The notes under the pieces are model-generated. The model was not told the origin of the DNA. It did no database searches and saw nothing but the letters and a program-made list of their open reading frames with translations. Of a stretch of 51,538 nucleotides of DNA, positions 35,220 to 44,400 are shown one piece after another. The stretch spans positions 1-51,538 of the forward strand of contig JAGWSR010000097.1 in the NCBI GenBank assembly GCA_028869385.1. Direction: 5' to 3'. Numbering within the stretch: the first letter of the stretch is position 1; each line of letters starts with the position of its first letter. The stretch is from a bacterium. GTDB lineage: Bacteria > Vulcanimicrobiota > Vulcanimicrobiia > Vulcanimicrobiales > Vulcanimicrobiaceae. The position numbers and the translations under genes are program-made.

Positions 35220-37028
35220 ATGGACGCAAAAACGATCCGCGAGGTCGCCGCCTCGCTCTTCGACGATACTCCCGACGCGGTCGTGCTCTACGACCGTGAG
35301 GGCTGCGCCATCACCGCGAACGAGGCGGCACGGCTGCTCACGGGGTACGCGCTCGACGAGATCGTCGGCGTCACGTACCGTCTGCACGTCGCTCCGCGCG
35401 ACGGCGATCGCGTCCAGCTGGCGGTGCAGACGGCACTCGCGGGCGGAACCGATCATTTCGACACGAGCGTGCGGCACAAAGACGGCACCATCGTCCCGGT
35501 CGAGTGCTACGTCTTTCCGGCGATCGTCGGCGGCGAGTTGGTCGGCATCTTCGCGCAGGCGCGAGACATCGTCGCGTTGCGTTCGGCCGAATCGTCGCTG
35601 AGCTACAATCAGGAAAAGTTCCGCTCGCTCTTCGAGTACCATCCCGACGGCATCATGGAGGTGAAGGCCGACGGCACGATGTCGCGCGTCAACGTCGCGC
35701 TCGAGAGCGAGACCGGCTACTACGGCGAGCAACTCGTTGGGAAGATCTGGACCGAACTCGTGGCGCCGGAGATGCGCGCCGACGCCGACGAACTGTTGCG
35801 CTCGGCGATGCGCGGTGAAGCCGTCGAGCACGACAGTTTCTTGCTCGACCGTCTGGGCAATCGTATCGACGTTCAGTTAAAGCTCGTGCCGCTGCGCGTC
35901 GGGGACGGCGTGCGCGGCGCATACGCAATCTTCAAGAACGCGAGCGCGCAGAAGACCGCCGAACGCATCATCGCCGCGCGCAGCGAGCAGATTCGCCGTC
36001 TCTATATGGTCGCCGCCTCGCGCGGTGAGTCGCTCGACGAGCAGATCGAGGCGACGCTCGGCCTCGGCGTCGAGCTCTTCGGGTGGGACGAAGGCTACAT
36101 CGTGCACTTCGAGGACGAGCGTTTGGTGGTGCGCAACGTGGTCGGAACCGGCGTGCTGCACAAACAGATGCACTTTCCGCTGCAGGCGACCTTCGCGCGC
36201 TATGTGCTCGAGCCCGGACGCAAGCAGATCTTCATTCGCGATGTGGACGACGAGGCATGGCGCGACGATCCGGCGCGGTCGATCGGGCCCTGGCGCTCGT
36301 ACTTCATCGTCGCGCTCGACGTCGCGGATGTGCCGTACGGCGCGCTCGTCTTCGCGAGCCGCTCCGCGCATCACGACGACATCGATCCCGGCGAGCGGGA
36401 CATGCTGCAGCTCATCGGACTCTTTGCGGCATCGGCGATCGAGCGCGCGGTGCAGTCCGAGCGCATCGAGCAGATGGCGTTCAACGACGCGCTCACCGGA
36501 CTCCCCAATCGCGTCCTCTTCAACGATCGCATCGAGAACACGATGGCGACGGCGCGCCGGTACGGGCGCGGCTTTGCCGTGATGTACCTCGACGTCGATA
36601 AGTTCAAACACATCAACGACCGTTTCGGTCACGCCGTCGGCGACGAGACGCTCAAGATCATCGCGCAGCGGCTCCGTACGGTGACGCGCGAGAGCGACAC
36701 GGTCTCGCGCTTCGGCGGCGACGAATTCGTCATCTTGCAGCCCATCGTGGACGGTCCGAGCGACGCAGCCGACCTCGCCCGCAAGTTGAACGTCGCGATG
36801 CAGGACCCGGTTCGCATCGACGGCGTCGCGCACGTCGTACAGTTGAGCGTGGGCATCGCGCTCTATCCATCCGACGGCGCGAGCATCGAAATCTTGATGG
36901 AAGCCGCCGATCGCGCGCTCTATCGCGCGAAGCGTGAGGGGCGCAATCGTTGGTGCTTCGCGAACGCGGAGTTCGCGCGAACCGAGTTGCGTCGGCGAGG
37001 AGCTAGCCGCCGAGAAGCGGCGGAATAA
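35220..37028 (+). CDS. Diguanylate cyclase with PAS-PAS-GAF sensing domains
   Basis: 602 residues, soluble. Two PAS domains (about 10-125 and 130-245), with VVLYDREGCAITANEAARLL and HPDGIMEVKADGTMSRVN, are followed by a GAF domain (about 265-415). The GGDEF domain has DALTGLPNRVLFNDRI, YLDVDKFKHINDRFGHAVGD and the intact active site RFGGDEFVIL. RESD lies five residues before it, matching the product-inhibition I-site. No EAL domain follows. It therefore makes c-di-GMP in response to small-molecule or redox/light cues sensed by PAS/GAF. A TTG three codons upstream is an alternative start. It overlaps the convergent transporter gene by 26 bases. Confidence 0.93.
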   Translation: MDAKTIREVAASLFDDTPDAVVLYDREGCAITANEAARLLTGYALDEIVGVTYRLHVAPRDGDRVQLAVQTALAGGTDHFDTSVRHKDGTIVPVECYVFPAIVGGELVGIFAQARDIVALRSAESSLSYNQEKFRSLFEYHPDGIMEVKADGTMSRVNVALESETGYYGEQLVGKIWTELVAPEMRADADELLRSAMRGEAVEHDSFLLDRLGNRIDVQLKLVPLRVGDGVRGAYAIFKNASAQKTAERIIAARSEQIRRLYMVAASRGESLDEQIEATLGLGVELFGWDEGYIVHFEDERLVVRNVVGTGVLHKQMHFPLQATFARYVLEPGRKQIFIRDVDDEAWRDDPARSIGPWRSYFIVALDVADVPYGALVFASRSAHHDDIDPGERDMLQLIGLFAASAIERAVQSERIEQMAFNDALTGLPNRVLFNDRIENTMATARRYGRGFAVMYLDVDKFKHINDRFGHAVGDETLKIIAQRLRTVTRESDTVSRFGGDEFVILQPIVDGPSDAADLARKLNVAMQDPVRIDGVAHVVQLSVGIALYPSDGASIEILMEAADRALYRAKREGRNRWCFANAEFARTELRRRGASRREAAE

Positions 37029-38319
37029 AGATCCCGAGCACGTAGGCGATCGAGAGCACGCCGATGACGATCGCGGTCGTCCACGCGACGACGTTCGCCG
37101 TGCGCGAGTTAGTGTAGGCGCCCATCACGCTCTTGCGATTGATGATCGTGAGCATGAGCGCGAGTTCCGCGGGCAAGAGCATGCCCTGCAAGACCTGGGC
37201 GAAGAGGATCAGCTCGAGCAGCGGAATGCCCGGGATCAGCACGATCGCCGCGCCGACGATGAGACCCGCCGCAAAGAGCGTGAAGAAGGCCGGCGCTTCG
37301 GAGAACTTGCGATCGACGGCGGCTTCGAACCCGAGTGCCTCGCAGATGATGAAACTCGTGGAGAGCGGCAGCACGGTCGCGGTGAAGAGCCCGGCATTCA
37401 AGATGCCGAATGCGAAGATCGTCGATGCGAAGGCCCCGGCGAGCGGTTTGAGCGCGACGGCGAAATCGGCGGCCTGCGTCGGGTTGTAGTGCGCACCGTG
37501 CTCGTTCGCGAGAAAGATCGTCGCGGCGCTCGCGATCATCATAAAGCCCGCGAGCGCGATCGCGAGCACGGAGCCGTTGATGACGTCGGCGCGCGCGAGC
37601 GGAAGATCCTCGCTGCGCGAGCCTTTCTCCACAACCTGCGACTGTAAGAAGAACTGCATGTACGGCGAGATGGTCGTTCCGATGATGCCGACGACCATGC
37701 TCAGCCATCCGGCTTCGTGCAGGTGGAACGAGGGTACGAAGGTGCCGTGCAGCACCGCGTGCCAGTTCGGTTTGGCGAGCACCGCCGATACGATATACGT
37801 GAGATAGATCAGCGAGAAGACGACGAACGTACGCTCGACGACCTTGGCGTTGAAGCGGAGGACGAAGAAGAAGACGATGACGAGCGCGATCGGAACGGCG
37901 ATGTAGCGCGAAATTCCGAAGATCTCCGACGCGGCGGCAATGCCGGCGAACTCCGTGGACGTCAGCAACGTGTTGATGAGAAAGAGCACGAGCATCGAGA
38001 TCACCGAGATCTTGACGCCGAAATTCTCGCGGATGAGCGCGGCGAGGCCCTTGCCGGTAACGAGCCCCATGCGCGTGGACATCTCTTGCACGACGATGAG
38101 CGCGACCGCGAGCGGTACCAGCACCCAGATGATGCCGTAGCCGAACTGCGCGCCCGCTTGCGAATAGGTCGCGATGCCGCCGACGTCGTTGCCGGCCGAG
38201 GCGGTGACGAAACCCGGGCCGAGGACGGCGAGAACGAGCAGCAGCGAGCGCCAGAGCGAGCGTTTGCGCGCCGGCGTTTCGTCGGCGGTGAGCTCAGTCG
38301 TGGAGAGCTGCGGCTGCAT
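37003..38319 (-). CDS. Nramp-related divalent metal transporter (probably magnesium)
   Basis: 438 residues, about 11 membrane helices, SLC11/LeuT fold. Helix 1 reads GPGFVTASAGNDVGGIATYS where canonical Nramp has DPGN, and helix 6 reads GTTISPYMQFF where canonical Nramp has a metal-binding Met in MPH. Loss of that Met is expected to relax transition-metal preference and is a feature of Nramp-related Mg2+ transporters. The start MQPQLSTTELTADE was preferred; an ATG 22 codons earlier lies deeper within the upstream gene. It overlaps that PRC/MgtE_N/CBS gene by 26 bases and shares its M-box riboswitch, which strengthens the magnesium call. Confidence 0.82.
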   Translation of the reverse strand: MQPQLSTTELTADETPARKRSLWRSLLLVLAVLGPGFVTASAGNDVGGIATYSQAGAQFGYGIIWVLVPLAVALIVVQEMSTRMGLVTGKGLAALIRENFGVKISVISMLVLFLINTLLTSTEFAGIAAASEIFGISRYIAVPIALVIVFFFVLRFNAKVVERTFVVFSLIYLTYIVSAVLAKPNWHAVLHGTFVPSFHLHEAGWLSMVVGIIGTTISPYMQFFLQSQVVEKGSRSEDLPLARADVINGSVLAIALAGFMMIASAATIFLANEHGAHYNPTQAADFAVALKPLAGAFASTIFAFGILNAGLFTATVLPLSTSFIICEALGFEAAVDRKFSEAPAFFTLFAAGLIVGAAIVLIPGIPLLELILFAQVLQGMLLPAELALMLTIINRKSVMGAYTNSRTANVVAWTTAIVIGVLSIAYVLGIFIPPLLGG

Positions 38320-39598
38320 GCGGGCGCGTCCGGTGGGCGGTGAATTTGGGGAGTTTTTTCGCGAGGTCTTCGGGCATGATCGCATCGATCGCGTCGTCCA
38401 CGGTCACGATGCCGAGCATCTTGCCTTCCGCGTCGATGACCGGCGCGGCGAGCATGTCGTAGCGGGCGATCGTGGCGGCGACCTCTTCGGAGGGCGTGTC
38501 GGGGTGGATCGTCACGATCTCGGTATCCATGATCGATTCGATCGTCTCGGCGGGATCGGCGAGCAGCAGCGTGCGCAGGCTGAGCACGCCGAGCAGCGTG
38601 TCGGCTTTGTCCACCACGTAGAGATAGTAGATGAACTCGGAGGTCGGCGCGATCTCGCGAATCTTGCGAATCGTCGCTTCGGCCGTGCGATGCGGATAGA
38701 TCCACGTGTAGTCGGTCGTCATCAGCCCGCCGGCGGTATCTTCGGCGTACTGCACCAGCGCGCGCAACTCGCTCGCGGTGTACTCGTTCATCTCGGCGAG
38801 GAGCTCTTGCTGTTGCTCTTCGTCGAGTTCGGCGAGCAAGTCGGCAGCGTCGTCCGCGTCCATCTCCTCGATGATGTCGGCCGCGCGTTCGGTTCCGATA
38901 TCTTCGATGAGCGAGCGTTGCGTCTCGGCGTCGAGATGCTCGAACGCATCGGCGGCGGTCTCGTCGTCGAGCTGGCGCACGACGGCGGCGGCTTCGCGCG
39001 CGGAGAGATCGCCGATGATCTCGGCGAGTTCGGAGGGATGCATGCGCGCGAGCTTGCTCTCTTTGACCGAGAGGCTCACATGCGTGGGATTGTTCTCGCG
39101 GATGGGCGCGACCGAATCCCATGCGATCATCGAACGCGGGATCGAGCGGTAGATGCCCGGCGTGAACCGCTTGCCGAACGACTTGAGCCCCAAACGACGC
39201 AGCAGGCCCGCGATCCCAACGTCGGCGGCGACGACGCGCAGCGCCGAGCCGGCGCGCGCGATCTCGAGATCGTTGATGCGCACGACCTTGCGTCCGTCAA
39301 CGTCCACGATCTGCTTGTCGAGCAGGTCGGCGATGAGGTAGAGCGCGTCTTGCTCGGGCGGCGCGGGCTCTTTGGGGGTCGTGGTCAGCGCGATCGTGCC
39401 GTGCGGGTCCACTTCGGCGATCGTCTCGATCGGTGCGAAGCGAGGACCTTGCGAGGTCTTGATGACGAAGCCGTCGATCTTCGGAAAGACGTCGTCGGGC
39501 TTGTTGACGAGGAAATCGCTGACCTTCCCGATCGGGATGTCGTTGACGGTGGCCTTGCGGCCGACCAGTTCCGAGATGAATCCGTCGGTAAACGCCAT
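38294..39598 (-). CDS. Soluble PRC-barrel / MgtE_N / CBS protein without a transport domain
   Basis: 434 residues with no membrane helices. The N-terminal ~80 residues resemble a PRC barrel (LVGRKATVNDIPIGKVSDF). A linker leads to an MgtE N-terminal superhelical domain (about 185-300) with MHPSELAEIIGDLSAREAAA, LDAETQRSLIEDI and DADDAADLLAELDEEQQQEL. Two CBS domains (about 305-425) include AGGLMTTDYTWIYP, FIYYLYVVDKADTLLGVLSL and IMDTEIVTIHPDT. These are the cytosolic Mg2+-gating parts of MgtE, but the five-helix channel is missing. It probably senses Mg2+ and gates the overlapping Nramp-related transporter. GGGGAGG precedes the ATG. Confidence 0.87.
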   Translation of the reverse strand: MAFTDGFISELVGRKATVNDIPIGKVSDFLVNKPDDVFPKIDGFVIKTSQGPRFAPIETIAEVDPHGTIALTTTPKEPAPPEQDALYLIADLLDKQIVDVDGRKVVRINDLEIARAGSALRVVAADVGIAGLLRRLGLKSFGKRFTPGIYRSIPRSMIAWDSVAPIRENNPTHVSLSVKESKLARMHPSELAEIIGDLSAREAAAVVRQLDDETAADAFEHLDAETQRSLIEDIGTERAADIIEEMDADDAADLLAELDEEQQQELLAEMNEYTASELRALVQYAEDTAGGLMTTDYTWIYPHRTAEATIRKIREIAPTSEFIYYLYVVDKADTLLGVLSLRTLLLADPAETIESIMDTEIVTIHPDTPSEEVAATIARYDMLAAPVIDAEGKMLGIVTVDDAIDAIMPEDLAKKLPKFTAHRTRPHAAAALHD

Positions 39599-39631
39599 GT
39601 CCGCACACCTCCCCTCTCATCCGACGAGCAT

Positions 39632-39663
39632 AAAAACGCCGGCCGCCTCGGAGGCAGCCGGCG
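39632..39663 (-). terminator. Intrinsic terminator between M-box and coding region
   Basis: On the minus strand CGCCGGC and GCCGGCG pair around TGCCTCCGAGGCG, which adds inner pairs, and TTTTTA follows immediately. It lies between the M-box aptamer and the first coding region, the expected place for a magnesium-controlled transcription terminator. When Mg2+ is high the hairpin should form and stop transcription of both downstream genes. Confidence 0.85.
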
Positions 39664-39699
39664 CGAAAGAGAAGATGACCCAAAGCGGTCGTCCCAACC

Positions 39700-39872
39700 C
39701 CATCGTCCGAGCTTTGGCACCACGCATCGTAGAGGGTTCACCCGCGGATGAACCTTCAGCCGCGTTAGACATCGCCTTAGCTCGGCGCAGTCTGTTCTAC
39801 CTCACTTGGCGTCTCTCGACGTTTCGGGGCAGCGGCTTGTGTATCGCGTGGACGCCTCACCTAGCGAGGTAT
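39700..39872 (-). promoter_or_regulatory. M-box (ykoK-type) magnesium riboswitch
   Basis: The minus strand shows the conserved M-box blocks in order: ACCTCGCTAGGTGAGGC, GCCGCTGCCCCGAAA, AACGTCGAGAGACGCCAA, CTAAGGCGATGTCTAACGCG, CTGAAGGTTCATC and GTGCCAAAGCTC. These are the family's near-invariant nucleotides. It is followed by the intrinsic terminator and the PRC/MgtE_N/CBS-Nramp gene pair. Established M-boxes bind Mg2+ and turn off Mg2+ uptake genes. Confidence 0.95.
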
Positions 39873-39881
39873 CCATCTTTA

Positions 39882-39887
39882 AGTATA
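39882..39887 (-). promoter_or_regulatory. Probable -10 element for the M-box transcript
   Basis: TATACT on the minus strand, about ten bases before the conserved 5' edge of the M-box. This places transcription start right at the aptamer. A TTGACC is nearby but only eight bases upstream, too close for a normal -35. The flagellin stop codon is about 18 bases upstream, so the promoter is squeezed between the two genes. Confidence 0.5.
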
Positions 39888-39904
39888 GGGGGGCGGGTCA
39901 ACCC

Positions 39905-41173
39905 TTAGGGGTGAGCGGCGCTGATGGCGCCGATGAGCAGCGTGGTGAGCTGCTGGGTGCTGACTTCCATCTGCGAGAGCACGCTCGTGCCGACGCTGAC
40001 GAGGATCTGCTCCTTGGTGAACTCGGTCGTGGCGCTCGCGATGTTGAGATCGCGGATCGAACTCTCGCTCGCCACTTGGTTGACGATCTGAATGGAGGCG
40101 TCGTTCGCCTGCTCGCCGAGGGCGACTTGCTGCGCGCCGATCGAGGCCTCTTGCCCGGTGACCAGGTTCAGGGCGTTGTCGAGGCGCGTCTGCGCGGCGT
40201 AGTTCATCAGGTCGTCACCGAGGACGATCTCGTTGATTCCGAGCGCGGCGGTATTCGCGGCGTCGATCGAGACGGCGACGGTCGAACCTTCACCCGCGCC
40301 CGTGTTGACCGTGAGCGGTTGTCCGCCGCTCGCATACTGCGTCGGCTCCGTCACGACGTATGCGGTCTTGCCGACGTCGTTCACCGAGAGCGGCGCGGTC
40401 CACCCGAAGGCGAAGACGTACTGCCCGGCCGCGTTCTGTACTTGATAGTTGCCCGGCGGCGGCGGCGGGCCGCCGAATTCGACGAAGTAATTCGTTCCCG
40501 GCGTGACGTGAAAGACGTTCTGCTGCGCCGGTCCGAATGACGGATCGGGGCTCGACACCGTGAGCGTCACCTGCAGTTCGTTCGTCGTCGCATCGTACGA
40601 ATCGATGCTGAAGCTCATCTGCGCTTGCTGCTCGACGGGCGTATTCGACACGTAGGTGAGCGTCGGATCGGTGCTGATCAGCGTCTGCGTGGTTCCGCCG
40701 ACGGTCGGGTTCTGCTCGAAGATAAAGTACGGTGCCTGCTGCTGCGTGTTCGAGAGGCTCCCGTCAAGCAGGTGCAGTCCGTTGAAATTCGCGTTGCTCG
40801 CGATGCGGTTGATCTCTTGCGAGAGCTGGTCGATCTCGGTCTGCAGATCGGCGATGTTCTGCGCCGAGTTGAGATCGGAGCGCGCTTCGACCGTGAGCGC
40901 GCGCATGCGCTGAATGAGCGCCGTGACCGAATGCAGCGCGCTCTCCGCGACGGTAAGCGCGTTGCTCGCGGTCTGCACGTTGGTCGTGCCTTGTTGCAGA
41001 CCATTGCTGATGCTGCGCAGCGATTCGGCGATCGCGAGTCCGCTCGGGTCGTCCGCCGCCGAATTGATGCGCAATCCCGACGACAGCTGCTTGACCGAGT
41101 TCGCGAGATTCTGCTGATTGCGTCCGAGGTTGTACTCGACGGCGCCGAAGCTGTCCGATAGTCCGATGCGCAT
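39905..41173 (-). CDS. fliC: Flagellin
   Basis: 422 residues; filament subunit of the flagellum. The N-terminal D0/D1 region is well conserved: NQQNLANSVKQLSSGLRINS, AADDPSGLAIAESLRSISNG, and the segment LQTEIDQLSQEINRIASNANFNG. A variable exposed region at about 145-320 includes the run FGGPPPPPGNY. The C-terminal helix (EFTKEQILVSVGTSVLSQME, then QQLTTLLIGAISAAHP) corresponds to D1/D0. No other flagellar genes are in the window. A GAGGTG ribosome binding site lies about 7-12 bases before the ATG. Confidence 0.93.
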   Translation of the reverse strand: MRIGLSDSFGAVEYNLGRNQQNLANSVKQLSSGLRINSAADDPSGLAIAESLRSISNGLQQGTTNVQTASNALTVAESALHSVTALIQRMRALTVEARSDLNSAQNIADLQTEIDQLSQEINRIASNANFNGLHLLDGSLSNTQQQAPYFIFEQNPTVGGTTQTLISTDPTLTYVSNTPVEQQAQMSFSIDSYDATTNELQVTLTVSSPDPSFGPAQQNVFHVTPGTNYFVEFGGPPPPPGNYQVQNAAGQYVFAFGWTAPLSVNDVGKTAYVVTEPTQYASGGQPLTVNTGAGEGSTVAVSIDAANTAALGINEIVLGDDLMNYAAQTRLDNALNLVTGQEASIGAQQVALGEQANDASIQIVNQVASESSIRDLNIASATTEFTKEQILVSVGTSVLSQMEVSTQQLTTLLIGAISAAHP

Positions 41174-41357
41174 CAGCTACGCACCTCGACGAAGGCTGGA
41201 CATGACGAAACAGAGCCGATCGTCCGTGATCGCTCCGTTGCTTGTGTGCGATGCGCTTGCAACAGCACATCCATGTCCACTCTGTATTCCTCCATCCTTG
41301 GATCGAACACAGCCGCCGATGCTTCCGGATCTGCATCGACGCCCATATATAGTTTGG

Positions 41358-41384
41358 GTATCGGCGCGGAAACGAAAAGATTGC
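41358..41384 (-). promoter_or_regulatory. Candidate sigma-28 (FliA-type) promoter for flagellin
   Basis: On the minus strand GCCGATAC (41358-41365) matches seven of eight bases of the FliA -10 GCCGATAA. Eleven bases upstream, GCAATCTT matches half of the -35 TAAAGTTT. It would give a leader of roughly 175 bases before flagellin. The -10 is good and the -35 poor. Confidence 0.35.
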
Positions 41385-41410
41385 ATTCGAAGCCGGGCCT
41401 AGAGTGTAAA
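41381..41410 (+). promoter_or_regulatory. Candidate sigma-70-type promoter for the surface-fibre locus
   Basis: TTGCAT (41381-41386), an 18-base spacer and TGTAAA (41405-41410), about 33 bases before the ATG of the large outer-membrane protein. Four of six bases match at each hexamer. It is a weak match and overlaps the candidate flagellin promoter on the other strand. Confidence 0.25.
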
Positions 41411-41443
41411 TGTTCCGCCTAGCCGCCGAACCCTTGTAATGCG

Positions 41444-44400
41444 ATGGGTCGCCCATTGCAGGTCATTGGCCTGCTCCTCATGTTCATTGGCCTGTTTGGG
41501 CTGGCGCTGCTCTCGAGCGGAAACGCTGGCCTTGTCGCGCTCGCCGACCCGTGCGTCCCCGACAAGGCCGCACCTTCTCCGGCGGTCGAGGCGGTGGATA
41601 TCACGCGGGCGACGCCCGAGCCCTCGCACGGACCGGCCAAAGAGCTCGGCGCCTACCCGGTCTTCGCGCCGACCGATACCCTCGGGAGCCCGACCCCGTC
41701 GCCGACCCCCTCGCCGACGCCGACACCCGCGACCTCGCCGTCGCCCGCCGCGTCGCCCGGGATCGCCCCCTGCCCGACGCACCGCCACCACCTCTTCGGC
41801 GAGGGGCCGATCGAGATTTCCGGGACGGGCGGCGTGGATATCGGCACGCACCGATCGAGCGCCTACAGCTATAGCCAGCAGACCGACGCGGCGAACCTCT
41901 CGATGGCGCTGCACGTCGGCCGGCGCACCGACCGCAGCTCGCTCTCGTACGATCAGAGCATCGGCGAATCGGGCGGGACGTACAACATCGCGCAGGGGAA
42001 CCTCGTCTATAGTCAGCCGCAGTACTCGATCGGATACGGCATCGTCTCCGCGCCGTCGGACACCCAGCTCTCCTCCGGCTCGTTCAACCGCGGGATCACC
42101 GTTGGGATTCCGCGTGGACGCGACGAGCTCGACCTGATCCTCGCGCGCTCGCTCGGCATCAACGGCGAGAGCTACGGCGTGCTCGGCTTGCGGCACAGCG
42201 CGGCCTATGCGAAGGGCCTCATCTTTTCGCAGACGCTCTACCTCGCTCGCGGCGATCAGACCGGTGGGCGCAATACGACCTTCGATCTCTCGCTCGGCAA
42301 GTACCGGGCTGGCGCGACGTACCGCGCCGAGGCCGCGCTCAGCAACACGCGCGGCGTGAGCGGCGTGCCCGACGGCACGCGCGTCGCGTACGCGCTGCAC
42401 GCCGACTACACCGGCAACACCACGTCGACGAGCATCGGCTACTTCACGATACCGCTCGGGTACATCACACTCGGGCAGAACGAGTCGAGCCAGCAGAACC
42501 TGCAGTTCACCAATCGGCGCACGCTCTTCAAGCGCGGCATTCTGACGTTCGACTACGGCGATCTCTTCACGAACACGGCGGGCTCGCAGACGCAGACGCA
42601 GCACGAGGCGTTCAATCTCTCGCTGCCGTTCGGCACGAACATCTCCACGCAGACGCTCTTGAACTTCGCGCAGGGCGCGTCGGGCGGCGTGCGCACGAAC
42701 GAGCGCGACGCCGGCCTGTCGTTGAGCGAACTCGTGAAGAGCTTCTCGTTCACGCAGACCGTGCAGGGCAACGCCATCGGTGCCGATGACGGTACGCACG
42801 CCGCCCAGGTGGAGTACGCCTTCGGCCTGACCCATCCGCTCTTTCATGGCTTCCTGAGCCTGCTCACGCAGCACGGGCGCATCTACGGAAACGGCTCGAC
42901 GACCGACCAGCGCGATAACAATCTGAGCTTGATCGAACCGATCGGTCGCAAGGCGCAGATCGGCTACTCGATCGACGATTCCCGCATCGCAACGACGGGG
43001 ACGCTGGGCTCGGACTCATTCACGAACCAACTCCTCCAAACGTACAGCGTACAGCGACGCTTCTCGCCGGCGGTCGGCGCGCGCCTCACCTACGCCGTCA
43101 CGCGGCAGTCGGGCGTCTTCGGCGGCACGGCGCGGTCGTTCAACGTGGATATCATCGGCCCGGTCGCCTTCGGCGGCGCGGCCCGCTACACGGGGCGCCC
43201 CAATCCCAACCTGCCCGCGGTCGTCTCGGGACACGTGTACTTGCAGAACGAGGCGTCGGAGTACGGGCTGGTTGGGAACCGCGGCATTCCGAACGTGCTC
43301 GTGTCGCTCGACGGCGGGATCACGCAGCGCACCGACGCGACCGGCTCCTTCGAGTTCCGCTTCGTGCGGCCGGGGCGCCATACGATCACGATCGCGACCG
43401 GAACGCTGCCGGCGGGCATCATCCCCGATACCGCGACCCAGAGCTTCACGATTCAGGGCGGTCAGATCTTCAACGTGGACTTCTCGGCCGGGCTCTTCGC
43501 GGGCATCTCCGGACGGGTCACCGAGCAGCACGGCAGCGGCACGATCCCGGTGGGGAACGTGCAGCTGATCGTGGACGACCATCAGCGTGGCTACACTGCC
43601 TCGGACGGCACCTATCAGATCGGCCATCTCATGCCCGGCAAGCACGAGGTCAAGGTGGATCTCGACTCGCTCCCCTCGTCGCTGACGGTGACGGGCCCGG
43701 ACAAGCGCTCCGTGGATGTCGTTCAAGGAAGCCTCACGACGCTCGACTGGACGCTCGGGTCGCTCGGCTCCATCGAAGGGTACGTCCTCTACGCACCCGA
43801 CTCGGGCTTCGGCGACCTCACCGGCGCGCGCAACGTGTACGTGGTCGCGGAGCCCGGCGAGCACGCCGCCATCACCGACGAAGGCGGACACTTCCTCATC
43901 GATAACCTCCCCGCGGGGCAGTACACCTTGAGCGTCGATCAGGACTCGCTTCCGGACGGCCAAGCGGTGATCCAAGGACCCGACGGGCCGATCGACGTCG
44001 CCAGCAGCGATGCGGTCAAAGGCATCACCTTCAAACTCGGCGCGCAGGCCAAGCAAGTCGTCTTCACGTTCTCCGGCAGCGGCGCCGCCGTGCAGGCGAA
44101 CTTCGTTCCCGATCAGGTGCCGCCGGGCGGCCTCACCGAGCTGCAGGTAACGACGAACGCGAGCAAGGTGCGCAAGGTCACCGCGACCGGCGATCTCGGG
44201 AACCTCACGCTGCACTACGTTGCCGCGCGCAAGCTCTGGGTCGCGCGCGTGCACGCACCCGCGCTGCAGAACGGCGACTACGCGGAGCACGTCGATGTCG
44301 AAGGTGCGACCTCCGGCGGTGCCGATTCGACGCTCACCATCAGCAACGCGATTCAACTCGTCATCGCGCACGGCGTGCCGGCGCACCCGCATGCGGGCGA

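Noticed and set aside
39888-39900. TTGACC as -35 of the M-box promoter
   Set aside because: Only eight bases separate it from TATACT; the normal spacer is 16-18.
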